Below, piece by piece: positions 1 through 9,928 of a DNA stretch of 64,000 bases (the first letter of the stretch is position 1; each line of letters starts with the position of its first letter). Position numbers and translations under genes: made by a program. Source of the DNA: an uncultured Pelagibacteraceae bacterium. GTDB taxonomy: Bacteria > Pseudomonadota > Alphaproteobacteria > Pelagibacterales > Pelagibacteraceae. Below the pieces are notes generated by a model. That model searched no databases. It was not told the DNA's origin and was given only the letters and a program-made list of their open reading frames with translations. The stretch spans positions 1 through 64,000 of the forward strand of contig CACHMJ010000002.1 of NCBI GenBank assembly GCA_902580895.1, in the 5' to 3' direction.

Positions 1-1658
<1,658 letters not shown>

Positions 1659-1726
1659 ATTAGATAAGATTAGTTTGAAATTGAGATTTTAACATGTGCT
1701 ATAGTTGTCACTCAAAATGCTTTTAA

Positions 1727-2341
1727 TTACAGAAAATATGCAGTTTCTTTAATTATATAAATTGTCAGCAAAGACATGAAGCTAATAATGAATCCATTAA
1801 TATATTTCCACGTTTTATCACTTTGAGCATATCTTGAAAAATATACTGATGAATAACCAAGTAAAAAGAAAAATATGAAAGATGCTACAGAAGCTCCAAT
1901 ACCAAAATAAATTTTTTCATCAAATAAAAAATTTTTTGAAAAATTTCCTAAAAAGAAAACTGTATCAGAGTAAACATGTGCATTTAGGTAGGTGAAACCA
2001 AGTGTCTTCAATATAATCTTAGCACTAGTAATCTCTTTTTTTTCAATATTGAAATTAGCACTAACACTAAAAGATTTAATTTTTGAATATATGAAATAGA
2101 TTAAAAAAATTATTAAACAGATGTTTAAAGTTAGCTCTACAAATATATTAAAATATTGATGAAAAAAGTGGAATAAAAGAATACCTGAAAATATCAAAAT
2201 TAGGTCTGAAAATGAGCAAATTAAGCAGACTAAAAAAACATACTGTTTTTTTAGCCCTTGTTCTATTACAAAGATATTTTGAGCACCAATCGCTAGGATT
2301 AAACTAAGCCCGGTAATAAAACCTAGTACCAGGTATTCCAT
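1727..2341 (-). CDS. LysE/ArgO-type amino acid exporter
   Basis: A 204-residue, very hydrophobic protein with about six predicted membrane segments, the usual size for the LysE/RhtB superfamily. The N-terminal block contains the family GAQN motif at residues 19-22. The family exports basic or other amino acids; the substrate here is unknown. It lies 11 bases downstream of the VOC gene on the same strand, so the two are probably co-transcribed. Confidence 0.82.
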   Translation of the reverse strand: MEYLVLGFITGLSLILAIGAQNIFVIEQGLKKQYVFLVCLICSFSDLILIFSGILLFHFFHQYFNIFVELTLNICLIIFLIYFIYSKIKSFSVSANFNIEKKEITSAKIILKTLGFTYLNAHVYSDTVFFLGNFSKNFLFDEKIYFGIGASVASFIFFFLLGYSSVYFSRYAQSDKTWKYINGFIISFMSLLTIYIIKETAYFL

Positions 2342-2352
2342 CTAAACTAAAA

Positions 2353-2763
2353 TTATTCTGGATTAGCTGTTAAAGTTTTAATTTCCAGAATATTTTCGTT
2401 AGGGTCTTTTACAAAAAATGTTTCTTGCTCGTACTTTGTTCCTTTAAATCTAAGATAAGGCTCATCGTAGTACTTTGCACCTTTTTCTTTCAATCTATTT
2501 TTTAAAGTATCAAAATCTTTTCTTGATAAATGAACTCCAAAGTGTGGAACAGAAACGTTACCCATATCTACATCGTGTCTCTCGTTATCTAGTTTATGCT
2601 CACTTGCATGGAGAGTTAATTCATTTCCCCAAAAGTCAACATCGGCCCACTCTTGTGCTGAATTATCAAGTCTGCACCCCAAAGTTTCACTATAAAACTT
2701 TTTTGCTGTTTCTAGATCTCCGCATGGGATTGCTAGATGAAAACAATTAGTATTTTTGTACAT
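2353..2763 (-). CDS. VOC (glyoxalase/dioxygenase) family protein
   Basis: A 136-residue protein with the paired beta-alpha-beta-beta-beta pattern of the vicinal oxygen chelate fold. Candidate metal ligands are H9 (CFHLAIP), a histidine in VPHFGVHL near the start of the second half, and a glutamate in NILEIK near the C-terminus. The pattern DLETAKKFYSETLG is typical of glyoxalase/bleomycin-resistance domains. A good Shine-Dalgarno site (AAAGGAG) precedes the ATG. The substrate cannot be told from sequence. It is the likely first gene of a two-gene unit with the LysE-type exporter. Confidence 0.8.
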   Translation of the reverse strand: MYKNTNCFHLAIPCGDLETAKKFYSETLGCRLDNSAQEWADVDFWGNELTLHASEHKLDNERHDVDMGNVSVPHFGVHLSRKDFDTLKNRLKEKGAKYYDEPYLRFKGTKYEQETFFVKDPNENILEIKTLTANPE

Positions 2764-2835
2764 TATTTCTCCTTTAAATACTGTTTAGAACCACTATATA
2801 GACATTAATTATTTTTATCAAGCTGACAAAATTAT

Positions 2836-3405
2836 ATGAATGATTTTTTACAATCTATAATAGACAGAGATCCTGCGGCAAAATCTAAGTTAAGTCTTAT
2901 CTTAACTTACCCAGGGGTTAAGGCTATTTTTTTTCATAAAATTGCAAATTTTTTTGCGATTGCAAAATTTGATTTAGTTGCAAGAATCATTTCTCAATTT
3001 TCAAGATTTTTAACAGGAATAGAAATTCATCCAAAGGCAAAGATTGGAAAAAATTTATTTATTGATCACGGTATGGGAGTTGTTATCGGCGAGACGTCTG
3101 AGATTGGAAACAATGTTACTATTTATCATAATGTTACATTAGGCGGAATTGCTCCAAGTATAAATACTAATGATCAAAGAAATACTAAAAGACACCCAAC
3201 TTTAGAAGATAATGTTGTTGTCGGATCTGGTGCTCAAATTTTAGGACCAATAACAGTTGGTAAAAATTCCTTAATCGGTGCAAATGCAGTAGTTACTAAA
3301 AATGTTCCAGAGAAATCAATAATGGTAGGAATTCCAGCTACAAGAGTTGGTGATGCTACAAAAGGATTTCAACCTTATGCTGTTACTGATAAAGATAAAG
3401 ATTAA
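2836..3405 (+). CDS. cysE: Serine O-acetyltransferase
   Basis: Transfers acetyl from acetyl-CoA to L-serine, making the O-acetylserine used for cysteine synthesis. Hexapeptide-repeat left-handed beta-helix segments run through the second half ([33 protein letters not shown]). The active-site Asp-His pair is in [11 protein letters not shown]. At 189 residues it is shorter than the 273-residue E. coli enzyme, because the N-terminal helical region is trimmed; short forms are common. It overlaps cysK by one base (TAATG), so translation is probably coupled. Confidence 0.93.
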   Translation: MNDFLQSIIDRDPAAKSKLSLILTYPGVKAIFFHKIANFFAIAKFDLVARIISQFSRFLTGIEIHPKAKIGKNLFIDHGMGVVIGETSEIGNNVTIYHNVTLGGIAPSINTNDQRNTKRHPTLEDNVVVGSGAQILGPITVGKNSLIGANAVVTKNVPEKSIMVGIPATRVGDATKGFQPYAVTDKDKD

Positions 3406-4406
3406 TGTCACAAATAAAAAATAACTTTATTGAGTCGGTTGGCAATACACCTTTAATAAAATTAAAAGCAGCTTCAGAGATCACTGGATGTAATATTTAT
3501 GGAAAAGCGGAGTACCTAAATCCAGGTGGATCCGTTAAAGATAGAGCTGCTCTAGCACTAATAAAAGATGCACAAGAAAAGAAGCTAATTTCAGAAGGTG
3601 GAATTGTTGTTGAAGGCACCGCGGGTAATACTGGGATTGGTTTATGTCTTTTAGGAAATTCTTTAGGCTATAAAACAATTATTGTAATGAACGATAACCA
3701 AACCCAAGAAAAAAAAGATACATTAAAAAATATTGGTGCAGATCTTAGACTGGTGCCACCCAAGCCATATAAAGATGATGGTAACTATGTAAAAGTTGCG
3801 GGTCGTCTTGCTGAAGAATTAAAAAGTACAAATAACAATGGTGTAGTTTGGGCAAACCAATTTGATAACACTGCTAACGCAAAAGGTCATTACGAAACGA
3901 CTGGGCCAGAAATTTGGGAACAAACTGATGGTAAAGTAGATGGCTTTGTCTGTGCATCAGGAACTGGAGGCACCATCGGTGGTGTAAGTAAATTTCTCAA
4001 AGAAAAAAATAAAGATATAAAAATTTATTTATCAGATCCAACAGGCTCCGCACTTTATAATCACATTATGAATGGTGAACTTAAAGCTGAGGGGGGATCA
4101 ATAACTGAAGGTATTGGTTCAAGCAGAATAACTAAAAACTTTGCTGAAGCTAAAATTGATGGTGCTTTTTCAATCAGTGATCAAGAATCTTTACCTGTAC
4201 TTTATGATTTAATACAAAATGAGGGATTAAGTTTAGGAACTAGTTGTGGAGTAAATATTGCAGGTGCAATTAGATTAGGAAAAGAGCTGGGTCCAGGAAA
4301 AACAATTGTAACTATTCTCTGTGATAGATCAGATAAATACAACTCAAAGATGTTTAATAAATCTTTTTTAAAGGAAAAAAACCTCCCCATTCCTAGCTGG
4401 TTATAA
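3405..4406 (+). CDS. cysK: Cysteine synthase (O-acetylserine sulfhydrylase)
   Basis: A PLP enzyme that replaces the acetate of O-acetylserine with sulfide. The PLP lysine is in GGSVKDRAA near residue 45, the substrate loop is GTAGNTG (GTAG in place of the more usual PTSG), and the phosphate-binding loop is GTGGT near residue 188. At 333 residues the length is normal. It is directly coupled to cysE, so the pair performs the last two steps of cysteine synthesis. A short stem-loop with a T-run follows at 4423-4446. Confidence 0.92.
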   Translation: MSQIKNNFIESVGNTPLIKLKAASEITGCNIYGKAEYLNPGGSVKDRAALALIKDAQEKKLISEGGIVVEGTAGNTGIGLCLLGNSLGYKTIIVMNDNQTQEKKDTLKNIGADLRLVPPKPYKDDGNYVKVAGRLAEELKSTNNNGVVWANQFDNTANAKGHYETTGPEIWEQTDGKVDGFVCASGTGGTIGGVSKFLKEKNKDIKIYLSDPTGSALYNHIMNGELKAEGGSITEGIGSSRITKNFAEAKIDGAFSISDQESLPVLYDLIQNEGLSLGTSCGVNIAGAIRLGKELGPGKTIVTILCDRSDKYNSKMFNKSFLKEKNLPIPSWL

Positions 4407-4422
4407 TAACGCATACCAGGCA

Positions 4423-4446
4423 TGTAACAAAACAGTTACATTTTTA
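4423..4446 (+). terminator. Weak intrinsic terminator after cysK
   Basis: A six-base-pair stem (TGTAAC paired with GTTACA, six-base loop) is followed at once by five T residues. It lies 17 bases after the cysK stop. The stem is short and A+T-rich, so it may be only partly effective. Confidence 0.45.
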
Positions 4447-4474
4447 TATTAATATTATTTAACCTCGAGGGATC

Positions 4475-4846
4475 ATGAAAAAAATAATTATAATTCTATC
4501 TTTTTTCATTTTTACATCTGCAAATGCAGGAATGAGTGACAAAGATAAATCAAAAGCATGGGATTGCGTTGGTATTTATATGGCTAACTACTTTCTTCCA
4601 TCAGGTGAAAAATTTGAGTACGGAATGAAAGAAAAATCAATTTCAACTGTGAAAGTTTTAAAAACCTACGCTCTTGAAATAGGTATTCCAGAAAAAGATT
4701 GGGATGCTGGAGTAAACAAAGCAGTTGATAAACATTACGGTTCCAAATACGACAAAGCTAAAACTGACAAATGTCATACGTTTGTTGAAGCTTTAGTTCC
4801 TAATGGAGCTGAAAGAGTAAAAAAAGTAGTCCAAACTTTATATTAA
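4475..4846 (+). CDS. Exported protein of unknown function
   Basis: Not recognised. Residues 1-18 form a clear signal peptide (MKK, hydrophobic core, ANA cleavage site), leaving a mature protein of about 105 residues. That part is rich in charged residues and has two cysteines, C31 (AWDC) and one near residue 100 (DKCHTF), which could form a periplasmic disulfide. The Shine-Dalgarno site is GAGGGA shortly before the ATG. It is the first gene of a tightly spaced run of small genes reaching to 7276; the next gene starts nine bases after its stop. Confidence 0.7.
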   Translation: MKKIIIILSFFIFTSANAGMSDKDKSKAWDCVGIYMANYFLPSGEKFEYGMKEKSISTVKVLKTYALEIGIPEKDWDAGVNKAVDKHYGSKYDKAKTDKCHTFVEALVPNGAERVKKVVQTLY

Positions 4847-4855
4847 GGAGAGAAA

Positions 4856-5143
4856 ATGAAAAACTATATGGTAACTCACACTTTCAAATCGAAAGAGATG
4901 AAAGCAAAATTTAGTGAAACAGTAGCTTCAATGAAAATGGAGGATATTGTTAAATCAATGACAAGTGATAAAGCAGCATGTCAAATGACTTGGAACACTC
5001 CAGGTGATACAATGCAAATGTTTTGCTGGTGGAAAGCTAACAGTGAAGCGGATATCAATAATCAATTAGGTCAAATGAATGATTTCTTTGAGCCTCATAA
5101 ATTTACTGAGTGTACTGATCAAGTGATGGACTATAACGCTTAA
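4856..5143 (+). CDS. Small soluble protein of unknown function, possible alpha/beta barrel
   Basis: A 95-residue protein, methionine-rich and with three cysteines. The alternation of strands (YMVTHTFK, CQMTWNTP, MQMFCWWKA) and helices (KAKFSETVASM, SEADINNQLGQM) resembles small ferredoxin-like or dimeric alpha/beta-barrel proteins, but no named family is certain. A strong Shine-Dalgarno site (AAGGAGA) precedes the ATG. It sits between the exported protein and a second small protein of similar build. Confidence 0.62.
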   Translation: MKNYMVTHTFKSKEMKAKFSETVASMKMEDIVKSMTSDKAACQMTWNTPGDTMQMFCWWKANSEADINNQLGQMNDFFEPHKFTECTDQVMDYNA

Positions 5144-5154
5144 GAGGAAGATTT

Positions 5155-5469
5155 ATGAAAGCAATCTACACAAGAACTATTGGAGTTTATGATGATAAAC
5201 TTGGTGAGGCTATGGAAATCTCTAAAGGCTTAGCAAAAGTTAGAAAAAAACATTATCCAGATCATGAAGTTTACTTTTCATTTCAAATTGGTGGAAACCC
5301 AAGGACGGTAAGAGAAACACTTGTGGGCGAACAGTTTACTGATAAAGCGTTTGAAAATGATCAGAATATGTCAGCTGATCCTGAATTCATTGAACTTCAG
5401 AAAAAAATGAATGGTGTTTTTAAAGAAGGTACAATTCAGGATGAAATGAGAATGGTTTTTAACGATTAG
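5155..5469 (+). CDS. Small soluble protein of unknown function, possible alpha/beta barrel
   Basis: A 104-residue protein that I do not recognise. It begins with a strand-like segment (KAIYTRTIGVY), then a helix (GEAMEISKGLAKVRKK) and a second strand (EVYFSFQIGG). This layout fits a dimeric alpha/beta-barrel or NIPSNAP-like fold, but that is only a shape argument. It has a GAGGA ribosome site, lies 11 bases after the previous gene and 8 before the membrane protein, and is almost certainly in the same transcript. Confidence 0.62.
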   Translation: MKAIYTRTIGVYDDKLGEAMEISKGLAKVRKKHYPDHEVYFSFQIGGNPRTVRETLVGEQFTDKAFENDQNMSADPEFIELQKKMNGVFKEGTIQDEMRMVFND

Positions 5470-5477
5470 GAGACAAA

Positions 5478-5894
5478 ATGATAGAAAAATTTAATGGGAT
5501 ATTTTATTTAATAATTTATTTAGTTCATTTTATTGGAGTTGGTGTTTACGCATTTCAAACTATTTTTGGCACTAAAAGCTTCATGGAAAGATTTGGTATA
5601 GATCCAAGTGGAGCAATAATGATTAGAATGGCAGGAGCATTTATGCTTGCTGTATTTTTAATGTCAATCTATGTAGGTTTCATAAGACCTGGTGGTTTGG
5701 AAAATACATGGGGATTCTTAAATTTAGTTTTTATAAATAATCTATGTATTTTTTTATGTAATTTTTATTCTATTAAAATAAATAAAACAGGTGTGAATGA
5801 AAAAACTACAAACGAGGGTGTTATTGCACCGTTTGTATTTACGATTATGAGTGCAATTTTATGCTACGGTTTAGCTGATAAAATTTACACTTAA
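5478..5894 (+). CDS. Small four-helix membrane protein of unknown function
   Basis: A 138-residue protein with about four hydrophobic segments (residues about 7-28, 47-67, 78-98 and 115-133) joined by short polar loops. No catalytic motif is visible and I do not know the family. It has an AGGAGA ribosome site. Its stop overlaps the start of the DUF1330 gene by one base (TAATG), so the two are translationally coupled. Confidence 0.65.
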   Translation: MIEKFNGIFYLIIYLVHFIGVGVYAFQTIFGTKSFMERFGIDPSGAIMIRMAGAFMLAVFLMSIYVGFIRPGGLENTWGFLNLVFINNLCIFLCNFYSIKINKTGVNEKTTNEGVIAPFVFTIMSAILCYGLADKIYT

Positions 5895-6181
5895 TGTCTG
5901 GGTTTGCAATATTCAACATAGAAGTAAAAAAACCTGAGGAATATAAAGAGTACGTAGAAAAAGTGAGACCGATTGCTGAAAAATTTGGTGGAGAATATAT
6001 TGTTAGAGGTGGTGAAACAAAAGTATTAGAAGGAACCTGGGCATATCCTAGAACAGTTGTTATTAAATTCCCAAGTTATGAAAAAGCTTTAGAGTGGTAT
6101 AACTCTGATGAATACAAACCAATTAAACAAATCCGTTTAGAAAACTCAATTGGTAACGGAATAATAATTAAAGGAGTATAA
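5894..6181 (+). CDS. DUF1330 family protein
   Basis: A 95-residue protein matching the DUF1330 pattern: an early strand (FAIFNIEVKKPEEYKEY), then GGEYIVRGGET, a strand containing VVIKFPSYEKALEWYNSDEY, and a final strand. This is a dimeric ferredoxin-like fold of unknown biochemical function. It is coupled to the membrane protein upstream and separated by one base from the SnoaL-like gene downstream. Confidence 0.82.
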   Translation: MSGFAIFNIEVKKPEEYKEYVEKVRPIAEKFGGEYIVRGGETKVLEGTWAYPRTVVIKFPSYEKALEWYNSDEYKPIKQIRLENSIGNGIIIKGV

Positions 6182-6182
6182 A

Positions 6183-6503
6183 ATGTCGATATTAAAAAGA
6201 TATACTGATGCAATAGATAAAAAAGATGAGGCAACTATGAATGAACTTTTGCATGATGATTTTAAATTCACAATGCATAAATCTGGAAATTCTTTAGGAA
6301 AAGCTGATGTTATAAAATGGGCAATGAGTGGAGATATAAATCAAGATAGAACAAGGGTTGTATATGAAAATGATGAAGTTGGGGTACATCATTCTTTTGT
6401 TACATTTAATGACGGAAATGTTGAGGCTGTAATGGCGGTTTATAGATATAAAGATGGAAAAATTGTTAGTTTAGAAACTGGCGCTACTCCAATGTCTAAG
6501 TAA
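6183..6503 (+). CDS. SnoaL/NTF2-like small protein
   Basis: A 106-residue protein with the NTF2-like cone pattern: an N-terminal helix (LKRYTDAIDKKDEATMNELLHDDFKF), then beta strands carrying HHSFVTF and VMAVYRYKDGKIVSLE. The fold is used by isomerases, cyclases and binding proteins, so the reaction cannot be assigned. It is tightly packed in the small-gene run. The next gene begins directly after its stop codon. Confidence 0.75.
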   Translation: MSILKRYTDAIDKKDEATMNELLHDDFKFTMHKSGNSLGKADVIKWAMSGDINQDRTRVVYENDEVGVHHSFVTFNDGNVEAVMAVYRYKDGKIVSLETGATPMSK

Positions 6504-7052
6504 GTGAAAAAAATTTCATTCATTTTTATTTTTTTCTTATTTTCATCGTCTTTATTGGCTGATGATAATAAAAAAGAAATTGATAAATTATTTGTTCAAT
6601 TAAAAAGTGCTTTAAATTTTGAAAATTCAAAAAAAATAGAGGATAAAATTTGGGATCTTTGGACTACTCACCCAACTAAAAATAATTTAACAAAGTTATT
6701 AGCTGATGGGTCATCTGCTATGATGGATAATAAACTTGATACTGCATATGATAAATTTACTGAAGTAATTGAGCTTGATCCTAATTGGGCAGAGGCTTGG
6801 AATAAAAGAGCAACAGTATTATATTTAATGGGTAAATACGAGCTATCACAAGCTGATATTGACGAGGTACTTAAGATAGAAAAAAGACATTTCGGTGCAC
6901 TAACAGGCCAAGGTTTAGTTCAAACAGCTTTAAAAAACTACCAAAAAGCTATTGATAGTTACATTGAAGCTCATAAAGTTCATCCGTTTATGAAGTCTCC
7001 TATGATTATGATGGAAAAGCTTCAAATTGAATTGCAGAAACAAAGTATTTAA
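6504..7052 (+). CDS. Exported tetratricopeptide-repeat protein
   Basis: A 182-residue protein starting at a GTG immediately after the previous stop. Residues 1-19 form a signal peptide (hydrophobic core ending LLA-DD). Two to three TPR units follow from about residue 68; the clearest is DKFTEVIELDPNWAEAWNKRATVLYL and the next repeat begins at YELSQADIDEVL. TPR proteins act as periplasmic scaffolds. The partner is unknown but may be encoded in the same cluster. Confidence 0.78.
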   Translation: MKKISFIFIFFLFSSSLLADDNKKEIDKLFVQLKSALNFENSKKIEDKIWDLWTTHPTKNNLTKLLADGSSAMMDNKLDTAYDKFTEVIELDPNWAEAWNKRATVLYLMGKYELSQADIDEVLKIEKRHFGALTGQGLVQTALKNYQKAIDSYIEAHKVHPFMKSPMIMMEKLQIELQKQSI

Positions 7053-7054
7053 AA

Positions 7055-7276
7055 ATGTTTCCAAAAAAATATTCTAACCTTTTATTTATATTAGTTATGG
7101 GATTTGGCATGAGTCTTTTAATGACATTAATAATTACTTATATAAATACTGGAATGGATAATGAGTATGTCGACCGTTTTTTTAAAGCATGGTCAGTAAG
7201 TCTTCCAATTGCAATAATTACTGCCCTTCTTGTAGGTCCCCCGATTAAAAAATTTGTAGATAAAATTACCAAATAA
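7055..7276 (+). CDS. DUF2798 small membrane protein
   Basis: A 73-residue protein with two membrane segments (residues about 10-29 and 47-63). The patterns GFGMSLLMTLIITYIN and AWSVSLPIAIITALLVGPPIKKFVDK are characteristic of DUF2798. Function is unknown. It starts two bases after the TPR gene and precedes the SMR-like pair by 15 bases. Confidence 0.78.
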   Translation: MFPKKYSNLLFILVMGFGMSLLMTLIITYINTGMDNEYVDRFFKAWSVSLPIAIITALLVGPPIKKFVDKITK

Positions 7277-7291
7277 GAATATCTTTTATTT

Positions 7292-7627
7292 GTGAGTAAC
7301 GTTATAGCTTTTCTAATTCTTATACTTGCTGTCATATTAGGAACTGCAGCAAATAGTTTTGCAAAAAGTGCAAATGGTTTCACATTGTTAGTTCCTAGTC
7401 TAATTACTGCAATCACAATAATTGGTTGCATGTTTACTCTTTCAATAGTGATGAAAACAATACCTGTTGGTATTACTTACGCATCTTTTGCTGGTTTATG
7501 CATAGTAGCAACTTCGATTGTTGGAATATATAAATTCAATCAAGTACCTGATCTATTCACAATCATTGGTTTGATATTAATTATATCAGGAGTCTTAATT
7601 GTTAATCTGCTGGGTAAAACAGGATAA
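7292..7627 (+). CDS. SMR-like four-helix transporter protein, glutamate-less (first of pair)
   Basis: A 111-residue protein with four membrane helices and the SMR-family order of motifs (NGFT after helix 1, IPVGITYA in helix 3, GLILIISGVLIVNLL in helix 4). Aligned without gaps on the GFT motif, the position of the essential EmrE glutamate (E14) is a glycine, and the EmrE W63 position is phenylalanine. Classic proton-coupled drug export is therefore unlikely. The start is GTG. The following gene is a homologue lying three bases downstream, which fits a paired or heterodimeric transporter. Confidence 0.8.
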   Translation: MSNVIAFLILILAVILGTAANSFAKSANGFTLLVPSLITAITIIGCMFTLSIVMKTIPVGITYASFAGLCIVATSIVGIYKFNQVPDLFTIIGLILIISGVLIVNLLGKTG

Positions 7628-7630
7628 TTT

Positions 7631-7966
7631 ATGGCAAATTTATCTGGTTATATCTTTTTAGCTTTAGCGATCCTTCTTGGAATAACTTCAAATGGTTTTT
7701 TAAAATCAACTAATGGATTTACAATAATTGGGCCAACTATTTTTTGTATCATATCTATAGTTGCTTGTATTTTTTGTTTATCTAAAGCAATGAATATTAT
7801 TCCAGTTGGTTTTACATACGCAACATATGGAGGTTTAACGATTACTGCAGTAACACTGTTTGGTGTTTTTAAATATCAGCAAATTCCAAACCTTTATGGG
7901 ATTATTGGAATAAGTTTAATAATTATTGGTGTAATTCTTTTAAATACTTTGGGTAAAACTAGCTAG
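7631..7966 (+). CDS. SMR-like four-helix transporter protein, glutamate-less (second of pair)
   Basis: A homologue of the gene just upstream, with the same length (111 residues) and four helices. The shared motifs are NGFT, IPVGFTYA and a final GVILLNTLGKT. Glycine again replaces the E14 position and tyrosine replaces W63. Tandem SMR genes often encode two subunits of opposite membrane orientation, as in EbrAB and MdtIJ; glutamate-less members such as ArnE/ArnF move lipid-linked substrates. The substrate here is unknown. Its 3' end overlaps the convergent phosphatase gene by eight bases. Confidence 0.8.
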   Translation: MANLSGYIFLALAILLGITSNGFLKSTNGFTIIGPTIFCIISIVACIFCLSKAMNIIPVGFTYATYGGLTITAVTLFGVFKYQQIPNLYGIIGISLIIIGVILLNTLGKTS

Positions 7967-8762
7967 AAACTGGTTTTAAAATTTTAAGCATTTTTTTATG
8001 TAAATTATTATTAGCTGAACAAATAATATTTCCAGCTTTCTTGGCATCATCATTTTTCCAAGTCGAGACAATTCCTTTTGCAGCCTCAATAATTGGTATT
8101 AAAGCATGAATATCCCAAATTTTATTTCCACATTGAATAACAACATCAAGTTTACCCTCGGCAAAATGTGAATAACTTAAAGCATCCGAGCAGGGAAATT
8201 GCATTCTTTTTAAAATTTGAGGAATTTTTTTTTGTTTATTTAATGACAGGCTACCATGAAAAGCTGCAGACAATTTCATTTTAGAATAAGTTGCTTTTTG
8301 GTTAACAAGTATTTTCTTTTTCTTTCCATTTTCTGAAACATACGCAGAATTAAATGAGGTATTAAAATAAAACTTTTTAAGAATTGGAAAATTAGCAAGA
8401 CCTACGACTGGGTTACCTTTATAATTTAAAGATATCAAATTACTCCAAGTTGGATTTCCTATCACAAATGATCGAGTTCCATCTATGGGATCTATAACCC
8501 ATGAATAATCACTTTTAGTTTTTTTATATCCAAATTCTTCACCTATAATTTGGTGATTTGGAAACCTTTTTTTAATCTCATTTCTAATGAATCGTTCAAA
8601 AGCCTTATCAGCAGTTGTTACAGGGTCATAACCGCTTCTAAGTTTATTCGATACTTTAAAGGGTTTATTTAATTTAGAGTAATAAAACCTAGTTAATTTC
8701 TTAGCTAAACTTTCAATGAACTTAGAATAAAGTTTATAATCTGATGATTTTAAAATTTGCAC
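7959..8762 (-). CDS. hisN: Inositol-monophosphatase-family phosphatase, probable histidinol-phosphatase
   Basis: A metal-dependent phosphatase of the IMPase superfamily. The metal-binding motifs are GEEFG near residue 75, DPIDGT near residue 91, and WDIHA near residue 216, where most members have WD-A-A. Length (267) and the DPIDGTRSFVIG text match HisN-type histidinol-phosphatases used by alphaproteobacteria. The start codon is GTG, with no better ATG nearby. Inositol-1-phosphate or 3',5'-bisphosphate nucleotidase activity is an alternative. Confidence 0.75.
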   Translation of the reverse strand: MQILKSSDYKLYSKFIESLAKKLTRFYYSKLNKPFKVSNKLRSGYDPVTTADKAFERFIRNEIKKRFPNHQIIGEEFGYKKTKSDYSWVIDPIDGTRSFVIGNPTWSNLISLNYKGNPVVGLANFPILKKFYFNTSFNSAYVSENGKKKKILVNQKATYSKMKLSAAFHGSLSLNKQKKIPQILKRMQFPCSDALSYSHFAEGKLDVVIQCGNKIWDIHALIPIIEAAKGIVSTWKNDDAKKAGNIICSANNNLHKKMLKILKPVSS

Positions 8763-8827
8763 AACGCTCTAATACTATTTTATTACTATTGATTAAAGCA
8801 AAATTTTAAATAATGATTTAAAAATAC

Positions 8828-9928
8828 ATGAAATTAGAGTTAAAAGATAACAAAGTATTTTTTGAAAATAAGGGTCATAAAAAAGAGATCCACCCATTTT
8901 GGCTTAGAGAAAGAGTTAACGGAGAAAACTTTGTTGATAAGTCTACTCAACAAAGATTATTTGACCCAACTAAATTACCAGAAAACATTCAAATCAAAGA
9001 TTTAAGCTTAAATAGTAATTCTTTAGAAATTAAATTCAATGACGGGGCTTCAACAAAAATTGCTATAGTTGATATTTTTAAAGAATTTTCAAATATTAAT
9101 GATGTTAAACAAATTGAAAAAATAAAATGGGACTCCTCATTTAAAGATCAAAATACTTTCAAATTCAAAGAAAATTTATTTGAAACTGATGAAATGTACA
9201 AAGCCTTGATTAATTTTTATCAATATGGCTTTGTAATTTTTAAAAATGTTCCAACAAAAAATAATTTTATTATAAACTTTGCAAATTCTATAGGAAGTGT
9301 GAGACGTACAAACTTTGGTGAATTCTTTAATGTAAAATCAAAACCAAATCCAAATGACTTAGCTTACACCTCTTTGCCTTTGGCTCCTCATACTGATAAT
9401 CCATATAGAAATCCTGTGCCATGTATTCAAATGCTTCATTGTATTGAAAATGAAGTTACTGGAGGTTTATCAACTCTAGTTGATGGATATACTGTTTCTG
9501 AAAAACTTAAAAAAGATTTTCCAGAATATTATAAAATTTTAACTGAGGTAAAAATACGTTTTCAATTTATTGATGAAAGTGTGATTTTAGAGGATTGGGC
9601 TGAAATGATTCAGTTAGATGAAAACAGCAATTTCAAACAAGTACGTTTTAGTCCAAGATTAGATTTTGTCCCATTAATTGATAAAGAAAAACTAGAATTA
9701 TTTTATTCTGCAAGAAAAAAAATATCTGAACTTTATAATTCAAAAAATTATAGAATAGAATTTAAGCTTCTTCCAGGTGATCTGTTAATGATGGATAACT
9801 ATAGATTGTTACATGGCAGAACTACTTATGATGCTAATGAGGGAAATCGTTTTCTTCAGGGATGTTATATTGATTATGATAGTACTGAGGGAAGGCTTAA
9901 ACATTTAAAAAGAAAATTTAATTATTAG
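8828..9928 (+). CDS. Gamma-butyrobetaine-hydroxylase-like 2-oxoglutarate/Fe(II) dioxygenase
   Basis: The N-terminal 90 residues match the DUF971-type domain seen in gamma-butyrobetaine and trimethyllysine hydroxylases (HPFWLRERV, QQRLFDP). The remainder is a TauD/TfdA-type jelly roll. Iron ligands are visible as HTD near residue 188 and the distal histidine in LLHGR near residue 335; that arginine fits the 2-oxoglutarate contact. The N-terminal zinc cysteines of animal enzymes are absent. It could act in carnitine or other betaine turnover. The exact substrate is inferred only from family. Confidence 0.78.
   Translation: MKLELKDNKVFFENKGHKKEIHPFWLRERVNGENFVDKSTQQRLFDPTKLPENIQIKDLSLNSNSLEIKFNDGASTKIAIVDIFKEFSNINDVKQIEKIKWDSSFKDQNTFKFKENLFETDEMYKALINFYQYGFVIFKNVPTKNNFIINFANSIGSVRRTNFGEFFNVKSKPNPNDLAYTSLPLAPHTDNPYRNPVPCIQMLHCIENEVTGGLSTLVDGYTVSEKLKKDFPEYYKILTEVKIRFQFIDESVILEDWAEMIQLDENSNFKQVRFSPRLDFVPLIDKEKLELFYSARKKISELYNSKNYRIEFKLLPGDLLMMDNYRLLHGRTTYDANEGNRFLQGCYIDYDSTEGRLKHLKRKFNY

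Noticed and set aside
4455-4475. CCTCGAGG palindrome before the first small-cluster gene, and a similar CTCGAG before rpsF
   Set aside because: Two short occurrences of a six-base palindrome are not enough to call an operator. One of them overlaps the ribosome site.
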